Source: an uncultured Saprospiraceae bacterium (GTDB lineage Bacteria > Bacteroidota > Bacteroidia > Chitinophagales > Saprospiraceae). Taken from it: a stretch of 35,849 bases of DNA. Below the pieces are notes generated by a model, which had not been told where the DNA came from, did not search any database, and was given only the letters and a program-made list of their open reading frames with translations. Positions within the stretch are counted from its first letter, which is position 1; each line of letters opens with the position of its first letter. The stretch is from the NCBI GenBank assembly GCA_938041325.1, contig CALIAG010000420.1, positions 1 through 35,849 on the forward strand. The letters run 5' to 3'. Of the stretch, positions 1-8,664 are shown piece after piece. The translations under genes and the position numbers were made by a program.

Positions 1-2
1 AC

Positions 3-231
3 TTCTTAAATAGTGTAGAAATAGGATGGTTTAACAAACAAGGAAACAGCTCATCTACGAGAAGAGGAATACACTTTTCAATTTTCGAAATTTCAGGAAA
101 AAGATTGAAGTAAATTAGGTGCTCAGCAATTGGCTTAGCTGAATGTAGAGGAAGTCTCCAATGAAGAGATTCGTCATCTAAGGATCAATTCAATTGATCT
201 ACAAATCATCAGAAAATTAATAAATAATTAG
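3..231 (+). pseudogene. Possible decayed 3' end of a gene at the left edge
   Basis: The stretch is open in one frame from base 3 to a TAA at 111-113 (37 codons counting the stop, including GWFNKQGNSSSTRRG). A second protein-like run in another frame lies at 139-231 (30 residues, ending in QIIRKLINN), with a TAG just before it at 136. Together they look like a gene end broken by a frameshift and a stop, or two chance runs. The family is not recognised. A 17-base palindrome (GATCAATT, C, AATTGATC) lies at 183-199 inside it. The gene, if real, begins outside the window. Confidence is low. Confidence 0.22.
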
Positions 232-265
232 ATTGGATTTTTTAAAACGAAGGACCACATAAATA

Positions 266-301
266 AACACGATACTCTTTTTAAGAAAAAGGTTTCGTGT
301 T
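266..301 (-). terminator. Hairpin downstream of the PorV/PorQ-family gene
   Basis: Arms AACACGA (266-272) and TCGTGTT (295-301) enclose a second stem, CTTTTT (277-282) with AAAAAG (286-291). The structure lies 10 bases past the stop of the minus-strand gene at 311, and is followed on that strand by a U-rich TATTTATG. It fits a factor-independent terminator for that gene. Confidence 0.55.
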
Positions 302-310
302 CATATAAGT

Positions 311-1408
311 TTATCTTCTCTCTTTAAAATCTAGAGTAAGAGAAAAGATATTAGAAGCCAATACCGGAGAAACATTTCCGATATCTGTCAAGGCATAATC
401 TATGGTAAATCGGCCAAGCTTTAAGCCAACACCAAAGTTCGGTTGCATCGTTAATATTTCTTTGTCAATATCAAAATCATCGATCGATCTTTGAATATTT
501 CCAAGACCAGCACGAAGATAAATGAAGTCATTATAACCTACCTCAATTCCCAATCTCGGATCGATGTTTACACCTTTCGAACTCACCAAAACATTTCTTT
601 GTCCATCAGTCGTAAAAAGGAAATCGACTGTGGCTAAAAAGGAAACACTTTCTCCAAACTTGGTATCATATCCTGCACCTAATGCAAAACTAGGTCTCGT
701 TATTTCAGTTGAACTAACAGGAATCTCATTATTGGTTGCAGCAAATATTTGCTTGTCTTCATCTGTCAGGTTAAAAGTCCATGAATTAAACGTTGAAGAT
801 ATATCTCTTGCCATCAAACCAAATCGCCAGTTTTTAGTACGGTATTGCGCACCAAAGTCCAATCCAAATCCCCAAGCATTTGCAAAACGTCCCAAAACTC
901 TTCTAATCACTTTTGCATTCCCTCCAATGGATAATTCTTTGCCTTTTAATTTTATCGTTCGAGCATAAGATCCCGTAATTGCATAATCAGCAGCCGAAAA
1001 CTCAGTAACATTGTCGTAATTAATTGTTCCATCTGGTTCAACAAGATTCAAAGTATTGGGAATTTGATCTACCCCTAATCGAATCAAGGAAAGAGCAAAG
1101 AAAGAATTATTGTCTGCGTTCAAAGGCTTTCCAAAAGCGATAAAATCGTATTTACCAATGCCTGCAAACCACTCTGCATGCATCGCTCCTAATTGAAATG
1201 GAGCTTCAATATTTGTCAATCCTGCAGGATTCCAATAGGTACTTGTTATATCTGAAACGATGGCAGATTGCGCCGAAGCCATTCCTTGTGCACGACCACC
1301 CACTCCAATAGAGAGGAAATCATTGCTGAATTTCACTTGAGCGTCGAGATTTCCCAAACTCACAAAAAATGCCAATCCAACTAGTATCGCTTGTAATATT
1401 CTAAACAT
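311..1408 (-). CDS. PorV/PorQ-family outer-membrane beta-barrel protein
   Basis: This 365-residue protein starts with a signal peptide (MFRILQAILVGLAFFVSLG, cleaved near LDAQ) and then carries the family signature: FLSIGVGGRAQGMASAQSA, followed closely by YWNPAGL. The rest is rich in alternating beta strands and ends in an aromatic-rich strand (SLTLDFKERR), as expected for an outer-membrane barrel. In this family PorV is a shuttle component of type IX secretion; this protein is a relative and may not be PorV itself. The ATG at 1408 was chosen because a good promoter (-33 TTG at 1451-1453, -7 TATTTTTG at 1433-1426) would start transcription near 1419, which excludes the longer frame from a TTG at 1453. 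T9SS cargo proteins occur elsewhere in the window, though not beside it. Confidence 0.85.
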   Translation of the reverse strand: MFRILQAILVGLAFFVSLGNLDAQVKFSNDFLSIGVGGRAQGMASAQSAIVSDITSTYWNPAGLTNIEAPFQLGAMHAEWFAGIGKYDFIAFGKPLNADNNSFFALSLIRLGVDQIPNTLNLVEPDGTINYDNVTEFSAADYAITGSYARTIKLKGKELSIGGNAKVIRRVLGRFANAWGFGLDFGAQYRTKNWRFGLMARDISSTFNSWTFNLTDEDKQIFAATNNEIPVSSTEITRPSFALGAGYDTKFGESVSFLATVDFLFTTDGQRNVLVSSKGVNIDPRLGIEVGYNDFIYLRAGLGNIQRSIDDFDIDKEILTMQPNFGVGLKLGRFTIDYALTDIGNVSPVLASNIFSLTLDFKERR

Positions 1409-1425
1409 TAAGAGTAGTTTTGCCG

Positions 1426-1453
1426 CAAAAATAGCGAAATTATTTATTTCCAA
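1426..1453 (-). promoter_or_regulatory. Promoter of the PorV/PorQ-family gene
   Basis: Read on the minus strand, TTG (1453-1451), 17 bases, then TATTTTTG (1433-1426). This is a full match to the Bacteroidota primary-sigma pattern TTG-N17-23-TAnnTTTG. The predicted leader is about 10 bases. Confidence 0.65.
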
Positions 1454-1523
1454 CAGAACGTTGAACTTTTGTATTTACAGGATAGGATACTGTATAAACG
1501 CAATTCTGTGTCCCAAAGTATTT

Positions 1524-1558
1524 TAGACTTTATTCTAAATAATTTAGTATAAAGTCTA
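1524..1558. repeat. 35-base near-perfect palindrome between divergent genes
   Basis: Arm TAGACTTTATTCTAAAT (1524-1540), centre A, and arm ATTTAGTATAAAGTCTA (1542-1558) pair at 16 of 17 positions. It lies in the 338-base gap between the divergent PorV/PorQ-family gene and hemL, about 105 bases upstream of the first transcript start and 160 upstream of the second. Just beyond it, ACTTG (1574-1578) and CAAGT (1582-1586) form a short stem followed by GTTTTTT. The element could be an operator, a terminator, or a cruciform. No ORF or RNA gene is visible in the gap. Confidence 0.5.
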
Positions 1559-1706
1559 CTAATCATATGCAAGACTTGTACCAAGTGTTTTTTAACTTCA
1601 TCCGCTATTTAGACTATTTACTTAACTTTCGGGTATTATCGCGAATTTAGTGCAAAAATTGATACTTATTTGACAGTAGAAGTACCTGATATTCAAGGAT
1701 CAGGAG

Positions 1707-1714
1707 TATTTTTG
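1707..1714 (+). promoter_or_regulatory. Promoter -7 box for hemL
   Basis: TATTTTTG matches TAnnTTTG. No good -33 TTG is seen at the usual distance. Transcription would begin near 1720, which favours the ATG at 1747 over the in-frame GTG at 1717. Confidence 0.5.
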
Positions 1715-1746
1715 CAGTGATCTATAACAAAGAACAAAATAATACT

Positions 1747-3039
1747 ATGATAGATAGAAGTGGTTCCGCAAAGTTATTTGAAGAAGCCAAGGCTTATTTT
1801 CCTGGAGGAGTAAACTCGCCTGTAAGAGCATTTAAATCTGTTTCAGGTCCTCCTTTATTTATAAAAAAAGGCAATGGCTGTCGCATGACAGACGAAGATG
1901 ACAATGATTATATTGATTTCTGCTGCTCTTGGGGACCACTCATTTTGGGGCATAATAATGATACAGTTCGGGAATTCGTTATCGAAACTGTTGCAAATGG
2001 CACTTCCTTTGGGACACCAACCAAGTTGGGGAACCAATTGGGGAAAATGATCCTTGACAACAATAGTTATATAGATAAAATCCGATTTGTTAGCTCAGGG
2101 ACCGAAGCTGTGATGTCTGCCATACGTTTGGCAAGAGGCGCTACCGGCAAAAACAAAGTCCTCAAATTCGAAGGTTGCTACCATGGTCATGTGGATTCTT
2201 TATTGGTAAAAGCAGGCTCGGGCTTAGCGACTTTTGGCGTCAGTACTTCTGCTGGTATTCCCGAATCTTTTGCAAAAGAGACCTTGGTCATTCCATTGAA
2301 TGATCCCGTTGCACTTGAAAACACCTTAAAAGAACACGGAGATGATATTGCTTGCGTGATCGTTGAACCAATTCCTGCTAATAACGGTTTACTTTTACAA
2401 GATCAGTCTTTCATCACCTGGTTGCGTTTTTATTGTGATAAATACAAGGTCTTGCTCATTTTTGATGAAGTGATTTCTGGATTCAGAGTTGGCTTTGAAG
2501 GAGCGGCTGGCTACTACTCTACCCAACCGGACATCATCACTTATGGAAAAATAATTGGTGGCGGTATGCCTGTAGGAGCTTATGCAGCAAGTCATGAATT
2601 GATGGGACATATTGCACCAGAAGGATCTGTATATCAAGCCGGGACTTTGTCCGCAAATCCTGTAGCAATGGCCGCAGGTTATGCAGCGTTGAAACAAACC
2701 CTTGAAGAAGGATTTTACGAAGACTTGAATGATAAGACCGCTAGATTTGTTGCGAAGATTCAATCCTATTGTGATGAAAAAGGCTACGAAGTGAATATCG
2801 TTCAAATCGGTTCTATCTTTTGGATCAGTTTTACAAAAAATAGAATAACGCGTTCGGATCAAATAGACAGTGGCGACATGGATAAATTCAAAATCCTGCA
2901 TCATGAATTGTTGCAACGGGGCGTCTATCTGGGGCCTTCAGGATATGAAGTTGGATTCGTTTCAGCTGCTCATAAAGAAGCTGATTTAGAAGAAGCAACT
3001 TGGAAGATATGTGAGGCGATGGATATTGTGTTCAAATAA
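1747..3039 (+). CDS. hemL: Glutamate-1-semialdehyde 2,1-aminomutase
   Basis: HemL converts glutamate-1-semialdehyde to 5-aminolevulinate, the committed tetrapyrrole precursor in the C5 pathway, in the cytoplasm with pyridoxal phosphate. The 430-residue length is normal. Visible signatures are the N-terminal YFPGGVNSPVRAF, the phosphate-binding SSGTEAVMSAIRLARG (117-131), YHGHVDS, the cofactor aspartate in IFDEVISGFR (D240), and the Schiff-base lysine in TYGKIIGGGMPVGAYA (K268). A class-III aminotransferase of another function is unlikely given the full HemL signature. The histidine kinase gene starts 15 bases downstream and is probably cotranscribed. The start follows from the upstream -7 box. 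Confidence 0.96.
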   Translation: MIDRSGSAKLFEEAKAYFPGGVNSPVRAFKSVSGPPLFIKKGNGCRMTDEDDNDYIDFCCSWGPLILGHNNDTVREFVIETVANGTSFGTPTKLGNQLGKMILDNNSYIDKIRFVSSGTEAVMSAIRLARGATGKNKVLKFEGCYHGHVDSLLVKAGSGLATFGVSTSAGIPESFAKETLVIPLNDPVALENTLKEHGDDIACVIVEPIPANNGLLLQDQSFITWLRFYCDKYKVLLIFDEVISGFRVGFEGAAGYYSTQPDIITYGKIIGGGMPVGAYAASHELMGHIAPEGSVYQAGTLSANPVAMAAGYAALKQTLEEGFYEDLNDKTARFVAKIQSYCDEKGYEVNIVQIGSIFWISFTKNRITRSDQIDSGDMDKFKILHHELLQRGVYLGPSGYEVGFVSAAHKEADLEEATWKICEAMDIVFK

Positions 3040-3054
3040 AGGATTTTTTAATCA

Positions 3055-4056
3055 ATGGTAAAGAACAATAAATTAAGATTACTTTCCTATGTCGTAATAG
3101 CCTACATGCTATTGGTTTTTGCGTGGTGGTCTGTTTTATTGTACACCAAAAACAAAGACGCCTACAACGCCAAATTAAAATACTGGGAACTCATCATGGT
3201 GGCTCAAGGAGACATCTCTAATGCACATGAGTTTACCCATACACCAAAGTACGAGGAACTTACCAAAAAATACAAGAGTCATGAATTGATGATTTTTGGT
3301 GAAGGAGCGGTATTTGTTTTGAGCTTGGCCATTGGAATTTGGCTCATCAATAGAGGATACAATCGCGAAATGATCGCTGCGCAGCAAAGTAGAAATTTTT
3401 TACTTTCCATCACCCACGAACTCAAATCACCGATCGCTTCCATCCGTTTGGTTTTGGAAACTTTTTTAAAACGAGACTTACATAAAGAGCTATTCAACAA
3501 GCTTGGCAATAACGCATTAAGCGAGACCGAACGGCTCACATCTTTAGTGGATAATTTATTGCTAGCCGCGAAGATGGAAACTGCCTACCAACCCGTGATT
3601 GAAGAAATCAACGTCGTGGAATTATTGGAAGAAATGATCTCTAAAGTAAGAACGAAATTTCCAAAAGTGACTGTCAAATTTGATTCAGACCTCAATAGTG
3701 CTTACGTTAATGGAGATAGTATGGGATTGACTTCTGTCATTTTGAACTTGATTGAAAATGCTATTAAATATTCGCCAGATCCTGCTGAAATAGCTGTAGC
3801 ATTGGCACATTCCAAAGAAAATATTCTGATCGCTTTTGCGGACAAAGGATTCGGAATACCCGATTCTGAAAAGTCCAATATTTTTAATAAGTTTTACAGA
3901 ATAGGAAATGAAGATACTCGCAAAACAAAAGGGACCGGATTGGGGTTATACATTGTAAATGAAATTGTTCGCGCGCACAATGGAAAAATTAATATTGCTG
4001 ACAATAATCCGAAAGGAACAATATTCAAAGTATATTTGCCTCAAATTAAAAACTGA
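3055..4056 (+). CDS. Membrane sensor histidine kinase (HisKA/HATPase)
   Basis: The protein has 333 residues. Two membrane segments (about 9-31 and 78-98) flank a short 45-residue extracytoplasmic loop. The kinase core is complete: H-box SITHELKSPIASIRL with phospho-accepting H121, N-box ILNLIENAIKYS (N231, N235), G1 DKGFGIPD (263-270), F-box FNKFYR, and G2 GTGLGLYIV (293-301). There is no HAMP or PAS domain, so the signal is sensed by the small loop or the membrane itself. It lies between hemL and an OmpR-type regulator, which is almost certainly its partner. Nothing in the sequence identifies the stimulus; a link to haem synthesis is suggested only by position. Confidence 0.92.
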   Translation: MVKNNKLRLLSYVVIAYMLLVFAWWSVLLYTKNKDAYNAKLKYWELIMVAQGDISNAHEFTHTPKYEELTKKYKSHELMIFGEGAVFVLSLAIGIWLINRGYNREMIAAQQSRNFLLSITHELKSPIASIRLVLETFLKRDLHKELFNKLGNNALSETERLTSLVDNLLLAAKMETAYQPVIEEINVVELLEEMISKVRTKFPKVTVKFDSDLNSAYVNGDSMGLTSVILNLIENAIKYSPDPAEIAVALAHSKENILIAFADKGFGIPDSEKSNIFNKFYRIGNEDTRKTKGTGLGLYIVNEIVRAHNGKINIADNNPKGTIFKVYLPQIKN

Positions 4057-4149
4057 AGTTGTTAAAAAATGAATTAGAATTAAATCATTTATTTTTTAAG
4101 AACTTCTAAAAGTAGGTTTAGCTTTTCCAGTTTTAAAATAACAACCTTT

Positions 4150-4830
4150 ATGAGAATTTTACTTGTTGAAGACGAAGAAAACATCAAAGATGTCATCAAA
4201 CTTAATCTAGAAATGGAAGGTTATGAAGTGGTATCTACTGGTAACGGTAAGCAAGCTATAAAATACTTCAATGAGCAACATTTCGATTTGTTGCTTTTAG
4301 ACGTCATGCTACCAGAAGTCGATGGTTTTCAAATTTGTGAGCAAGTGAGGTTGACCAATATGGAAGTACCAATTATTTTTCTTACCGCAAAAGATACACC
4401 AATGGATCGGGTTGCAGGATTGAAAAAAGGAGCCGATGATTACTTGACAAAACCTTTCAACCTAGAAGAACTATTATTGCGCGTTAGCAACTTACTAAAA
4501 CGTTCCAGCAAAGCGCCTTCCAATACACCGGAGATTTTTCAATTTGGAGAAAACACAGTTAACTTTCTGACATTCGAAGCAGAGGCAAACCAAGGCAAAT
4601 TCAACCTCACCAAGAAAGAAGCAATGCTTTTAAAATTGTTAATCGATCGTAAAAACGAAGTGGTTTCTCGGCAGCAAATTTTGCAATCAGTTTGGGGATA
4701 TGATGTATATCCTTCCACCCGTACCATTGACAATTTCATTCTTTCTTTTAGAAAATATTTCGAAGTTGATCCCCGCCATCCCAAGTTTTTTCAATCTGTT
4801 AGAGGGGTTGGGTATAAATTTACGAACTAG
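4150..4830 (+). CDS. OmpR-family DNA-binding response regulator
   Basis: The protein has 226 residues. The receiver domain (1-115) has the acidic pocket E7/D8/E9, phospho-acceptor D51 in LLLLDVMLPEVDG, T79, and K101 in DDYLTKPF. A winged-helix effector domain occupies about 128-226, with the typical KEAMLLKLLIDRKNEVVSR and VRGVGYKF ending. It is the presumed target of the kinase encoded 93 bases upstream; the gap holds only imperfect -7 boxes (TAGGTTTA), so it may be cotranscribed or have its own weak promoter. The regulated genes cannot be told from this window. Confidence 0.93.
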   Translation: MRILLVEDEENIKDVIKLNLEMEGYEVVSTGNGKQAIKYFNEQHFDLLLLDVMLPEVDGFQICEQVRLTNMEVPIIFLTAKDTPMDRVAGLKKGADDYLTKPFNLEELLLRVSNLLKRSSKAPSNTPEIFQFGENTVNFLTFEAEANQGKFNLTKKEAMLLKLLIDRKNEVVSRQQILQSVWGYDVYPSTRTIDNFILSFRKYFEVDPRHPKFFQSVRGVGYKFTN

Positions 4831-5251
4831 ATAAAAAAAGATTACCGACATAAAAATAGGTCGGTAATCACAACGCCTGTACGCCCATTAGTTAAGCGTA
4901 AAAATCAAAAGTCATTTTCTTTTCATACCATAGATTTTCTTTTAAAAGTTGAAATTCGTTTTTTCAATTTTGCTTTATATTTCTTGCGCTAAGCCTTTCT
5001 ACAATTCAAAGATGCGACTAAACAGACCTTTGTTTATATCGAATTTTAATTCAAACAAATATTATTTTATCTGATATTAATACGGAAGGCTAAGCCAGGG
5101 TGGGTCCTAGAATGTAATCTAGCGCTGTTATAGGATATTTCTTTTTTCGTATTCGGTAAATTTATTTGCCGAAACTGCTTGCATTTAGGGGGGAATAAAT
5201 TCCCTTGAAATGAATGAGCTTTAGCCGTTTTCCGAATTACAATTTTACGCT
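4831..5251. other. 421-base convergent intergenic region with several hairpins
   Basis: No protein-like ORF is seen. Besides the terminator-like stem at 4840-4869, three small stems cluster near the right side: CTAGA/TCTAG around 5107-5122, TTCGGTAAA (5152-5160) with TTTGCCGAA (5165-5173), and GGGAAT/ATTCCC around 5191-5204. The octamer GCTAAGCC occurs twice, near 4988 and 5087. These lie in what would be the 3' untranslated region of the minus-strand PKD gene. No function is assigned. Confidence 0.35.
4840..4869 (-). terminator. 10-bp perfect hairpin with a U-tract on the minus strand
   Basis: GATTACCGAC (4840-4849) and GTCGGTAATC (4860-4869) pair perfectly around a 10-base A-rich loop. Reading leftward the stem is followed by a run of T (complement of 4832-4839), so it should stop minus-strand transcripts from the PKD gene, whose stop is about 380 bases upstream. 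It lies 9 bases past the response regulator stop and may also protect that message end. Confidence 0.55.
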
Positions 5252-8200
5252 CTACTCTTTGATAAATTTCATTTGATAAATACCATCAGCCGTTTGGAAC
5301 TGAATAAAGTAAAGACCAGATTGAAGATGTCCAATGGACATTTTTTGATTGGACTCATGATTGGATTTGTATAAAACTTCCTGTCCATTTACTGCAAAAA
5401 TCTTGAGTTCTTTTAAGGTTGTTTCAATTTGATTATTGCGAATGATCAACTCCGATTGAGTAGGGTTCGGGAATAAAATAAACTCTTCGATTGTCTGTTC
5501 AGAAGTAGAAGTTAAGTTTAAAGCAATATTTTGAGAAATCGCTCCGGCACACTGCCCATTGCTCGCCACTAAAGTTACCAAATACAAGCCATTCTCTTCA
5601 AAAGTATGTTCTACACTGACTTCATTAGAAACAGCTGAACCATCTCCAAAATCCCATTCAAAAGAAGAGGCATTGGTCGAAGTATTTACAAAAGTTACTG
5701 TTTGATCATCAATAAAAAAATCAAAACCCGCAAAAGGTTGTTCAGCAACATATATGTACTCCGTTTCCATTAAACTGGAAGATCCATTTTCATTTGCTAC
5801 CATTAAACTGAAATCAAATATCCCAGGGTTTGGATAGGTAATTACTGGGTTCCTTTCTGTCGATGTGGAAGGTACGCCTCCAGGAAATTCCCAGTTCCAC
5901 TCCGTTCCTTCCGGCATACTTGCATCTTCAAATTCCATCACTAAAGGAGCGCAACCAGTGGTTTGACTAGAAGTAAAATTTGCAATCGGAATTATGGCAT
6001 TGATTGAAATCATTTCTGTAAAGGAATCTTCTCCACAATCATTGGTCACAGTTAATGTAACGGTAAAAGTACCGTTGCTTGAATAAGTGTGTTGCGGACT
6101 CGTGGAGGCAGATGTATTCCCATCGCCAAAATCCCAGAAATAACTATTGCCATTTGAAGAATTGTCTTGAAAATCTACTGTAGATTCGGAAATCGAAAAA
6201 CCAAAATCTGCATCAGGCACTGCGGCAATAAACACGAAATTCGTTTCCGTAATTTCATCTGATCCAACATCATTTGTCACAGTAAGACTGACCGAATGAA
6301 AACCTTCTTGTGTATAACTAACTGTTGGATTTTCTTCGCTGGAAGTCATTGGAATGCCTCCATCAAAAACCCATGACCATTGGGTCGCGTTATCACTTAA
6401 GCTATTGTAGTCAACGGACAACGGAGCACATCCTGATGCATTGGAAGAACTAAACTGAGCGATTGGAGCAACACCTTCTATAGTTGAAATTAAAATATGA
6501 AAAATGTCCTCCCCGCAATCGTTACTTGCAGTCAATTGAACAAAATAGCTGTCATGAACGCTAAAGGTATGTGACGGATTTAATTCAGTACTGGTATTCC
6601 CATCTCCAAAATCCCAAAGAACAGATTCTGCATTCGTAACCACACTCATAAAATCAAACATCAATTCGTTTTGATCAAAAGTATAAGAAGCCGTAGGATC
6701 TGCTATAATGCTAAAAGTTACTTCTTCACTTATCACTTCTGTTCCGCAGGGATTAGTTATGACACAACGAAATAATTCGCCCTCATTATTGGCATTCACG
6801 GCTGGTATGAAAAGAGTTGCATTATTTTCTCCTGGAAGGTCCTGCCAGTTTGGAAGTGCAACCTGCCATTGATAGTTGACATCAACACCTTGAGCTTCTA
6901 GTTGATAAGTAATTGGATCATTCGGACAGATAATTATATCTTCTGGCTGTTGACTTATTTCAATTTCATTTGATACCAAAGTTCCTCCTTGTGGAATGTT
7001 ATGGTTAAAAAAGATGCTCCCCGCTTCACCAGCTTGCGCACCATTTGGACCATCTGGGCACTCACTGGAATTGAGAGAAAGGCCAGAAGCACCAGGGTTT
7101 GCTGATAGTCCAACCCCCATTGCACCTAAATCCATATTCGCATATATGACTCCTCCTGCTCCACCTCCACCAGGACCAAAACATCGATCTGCAGGGTTTT
7201 CAACAGTCCCACCAACGCCACCTTCAGCTTCAATTCTTAATGGACTTTCAATATTTTGTGCTTGAATAATTACAGTTCCTCCTGCTCCTCCTCCACCGCC
7301 GCCATCTCCATTCACTGTAAAGGCATCTCCACCATTTGCGGAAATGATATGGTTATTCCCAACTATCGTATTTGCAATTAATATAACAATTCCCCCTCCT
7401 GCAGCTCCGTGACTAGAACTATTATTATTAGAATGTCCTGCACCGCCGCCACCTCCTAAGAATGCTTTTGAGAACTCAATTCCTTGTAATGCATATCCTC
7501 CAAATCCAGGATTATTCCCACGACAACCAAAAGTGGAGGGTTCATTGTTTTCTCCACCTTGTCCTCCAGCATTCATATTTCCACCGCCGCCCCCGCCGGA
7601 ATTGTGGTCATTGCCACCACCGCCACCGTTGGCAATAGCGCCCCGCCCAGCTCTTTTTCCATCGATTCGCTCCGCAATCCCTCTTCCTTTTGAAGCACCT
7701 CTCCAAGAATCTTCTGGATAGAAATAGTCATTCTGCGGAAGAAGCCAGCTGCAATTATTTGGATTATTGGTAAATGAAATGCCACCAAAAAAGCCCATTT
7801 CATTGCATTGTGCATCCGCATTAAAAGTTAGCGTTCCGTTGCATTTTATCGCAAGGACACCACCTACTCTCTGATTTTCACTCCAAAAGTCCCCAGAAAC
7901 ACCTCCTACAACCTCTACATCATCGGAATATTCTTCAAGTGTAACCATTTGAAGCTTGCCGTTTGGATTATAAGAATTGGCCAATGCGCCAGTCAAATAA
8001 ATTGAATTACCAATGATGTTATTTATGGTTATTAGCTCATAATTTCCAGCAGAATTATAGTTTACGACTGTTCCAAAATTGCTGTCATTAGACTCGTCAA
8101 TTTCTGCACCTGCCATTTGAATTAAAATGGCTTCATCGCCAATATTTAAATTCAAAGCTGAAATTAGGTCTATTCTGCTTTCACATGGATCTACATCAAC

Positions 8201-8305
8201 GACACGACGATAGGTATTTACAAGTCCGGAAATTTGATCTTGAGCAAGAGATTCGAAAGAAAAGAAAAGGAAAAAGACGAAATAGAGTAAAGTCAGGTTT
8301 TTCAT
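5252..8305 (-). CDS. Large secreted surface protein: Gly-rich region, Ig-like domain, five PKD domains, T9SS sorting domain
   Basis: The protein has 1017 residues. It reads in order: signal peptide (1-21, MKNLTLLYFVFFLFFSFESL), a beta-rich domain (about 25-200), a glycine-rich region (about 202-436) with runs of five or six Gly, an Ig-like segment (about 447-533), five PKD domains (about 535-607, 612-693, 696-768, 772-853, 856-928), and a type A sorting domain (about 940-1017, FILFPNPTQSELIIR to MKFIKE). PKD 1, 3 and 5 carry WDFGDG, while PKD 2 and 4 carry WVFDGG or WEFPGG preceded by SGCAPL or TGCAPL. PKD domains are common in exported adhesins and polysaccharide-binding proteins. Export by type IX secretion with removal of the C-terminal domain is expected. 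The ligand is unknown. The Gly-rich part makes the DNA locally GC-rich. Confidence 0.9.
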   Translation of the reverse strand: MKNLTLLYFVFFLFFSFESLAQDQISGLVNTYRRVVDVDPCESRIDLISALNLNIGDEAILIQMAGAEIDESNDSNFGTVVNYNSAGNYELITINNIIGNSIYLTGALANSYNPNGKLQMVTLEEYSDDVEVVGGVSGDFWSENQRVGGVLAIKCNGTLTFNADAQCNEMGFFGGISFTNNPNNCSWLLPQNDYFYPEDSWRGASKGRGIAERIDGKRAGRGAIANGGGGGNDHNSGGGGGGNMNAGGQGGENNEPSTFGCRGNNPGFGGYALQGIEFSKAFLGGGGGAGHSNNNSSSHGAAGGGIVILIANTIVGNNHIISANGGDAFTVNGDGGGGGGAGGTVIIQAQNIESPLRIEAEGGVGGTVENPADRCFGPGGGGAGGVIYANMDLGAMGVGLSANPGASGLSLNSSECPDGPNGAQAGEAGSIFFNHNIPQGGTLVSNEIEISQQPEDIIICPNDPITYQLEAQGVDVNYQWQVALPNWQDLPGENNATLFIPAVNANNEGELFRCVITNPCGTEVISEEVTFSIIADPTASYTFDQNELMFDFMSVVTNAESVLWDFGDGNTSTELNPSHTFSVHDSYFVQLTASNDCGEDIFHILISTIEGVAPIAQFSSSNASGCAPLSVDYNSLSDNATQWSWVFDGGIPMTSSEENPTVSYTQEGFHSVSLTVTNDVGSDEITETNFVFIAAVPDADFGFSISESTVDFQDNSSNGNSYFWDFGDGNTSASTSPQHTYSSNGTFTVTLTVTNDCGEDSFTEMISINAIIPIANFTSSQTTGCAPLVMEFEDASMPEGTEWNWEFPGGVPSTSTERNPVITYPNPGIFDFSLMVANENGSSSLMETEYIYVAEQPFAGFDFFIDDQTVTFVNTSTNASSFEWDFGDGSAVSNEVSVEHTFEENGLYLVTLVASNGQCAGAISQNIALNLTSTSEQTIEEFILFPNPTQSELIIRNNQIETTLKELKIFAVNGQEVLYKSNHESNQKMSIGHLQSGLYFIQFQTADGIYQMKFIKE

Positions 8306-8348
8306 AGTTTCTGTTACTTGGGTTATACGTTACTCCGGCTTTGCCTAT

Positions 8349-8374
8349 CAAAATTAGGGATATTTGACATTCAA
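8349..8374 (-). promoter_or_regulatory. Candidate promoter of the PKD surface-protein gene
   Basis: On the minus strand TAATTTTG (8356-8349) matches TAnnTTTG, with TTG (8374-8372) 15 bases upstream, slightly closer than usual. The predicted leader is about 35 bases. The rest of the 359-base gap to rpsP holds the rpsP promoter and no visible gene. Confidence 0.45.
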
Positions 8375-8584
8375 TGCCTTGAAAAGGGAATAAATTAACA
8401 TTATATCGTAAAAATTCTGAGCTCAATTAATCAAAAGCAGTGGATCGATTCAAAATAGTCAAAACTTAGTAGAAGTAGTTTGCTAATTTCAAGCTTATAA
8501 TTGTGTAATTGCTCTGTAATTCAGATAAAATGTTTTCTTTTTATGGAAATTTTATTGAATATGGTTTCAAACGAAAAAAAAGAT

Positions 8585-8592
8585 TAACTTTG
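8585..8592 (+). promoter_or_regulatory. Promoter -7 box for rpsP
   Basis: TAACTTTG is a strong match to TAnnTTTG. The -33 region (GGTTTC near 8563) is imperfect. The start point near 8599 gives a leader of about 66 bases and rules out longer in-frame starts back to 8509. Confidence 0.6.
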
Positions 8593-8664
8593 CAGCCGTT
8601 AAAAGCTCGTCATCTCATTTTTGAGACTAAGCGGGTATGGTTAAACCGTATAAATTTTAACAAA

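Noticed and set aside
1409-1453. TTG start at 1453 for the PorV/PorQ-family gene
   Set aside because: This TTG forms the -33 element of a good promoter, and the signal peptide begins at the ATG at 1408.
1717-1746. GTG start for hemL
   Set aside because: It lies at the predicted transcript start; the ATG at 1747 begins the family N-terminus.
6996-7721. Proline-rich ORFs on the + strand opposite the surface protein
   Set aside because: They are complements of the Gly-rich coding region (GGN codons read as CCN) and have no independent signals.
8509-8664. N-terminal extension of S16
   Set aside because: S16 proteins begin with M(P/V)KIRL; the -7 box at 8585 lies inside the extension.
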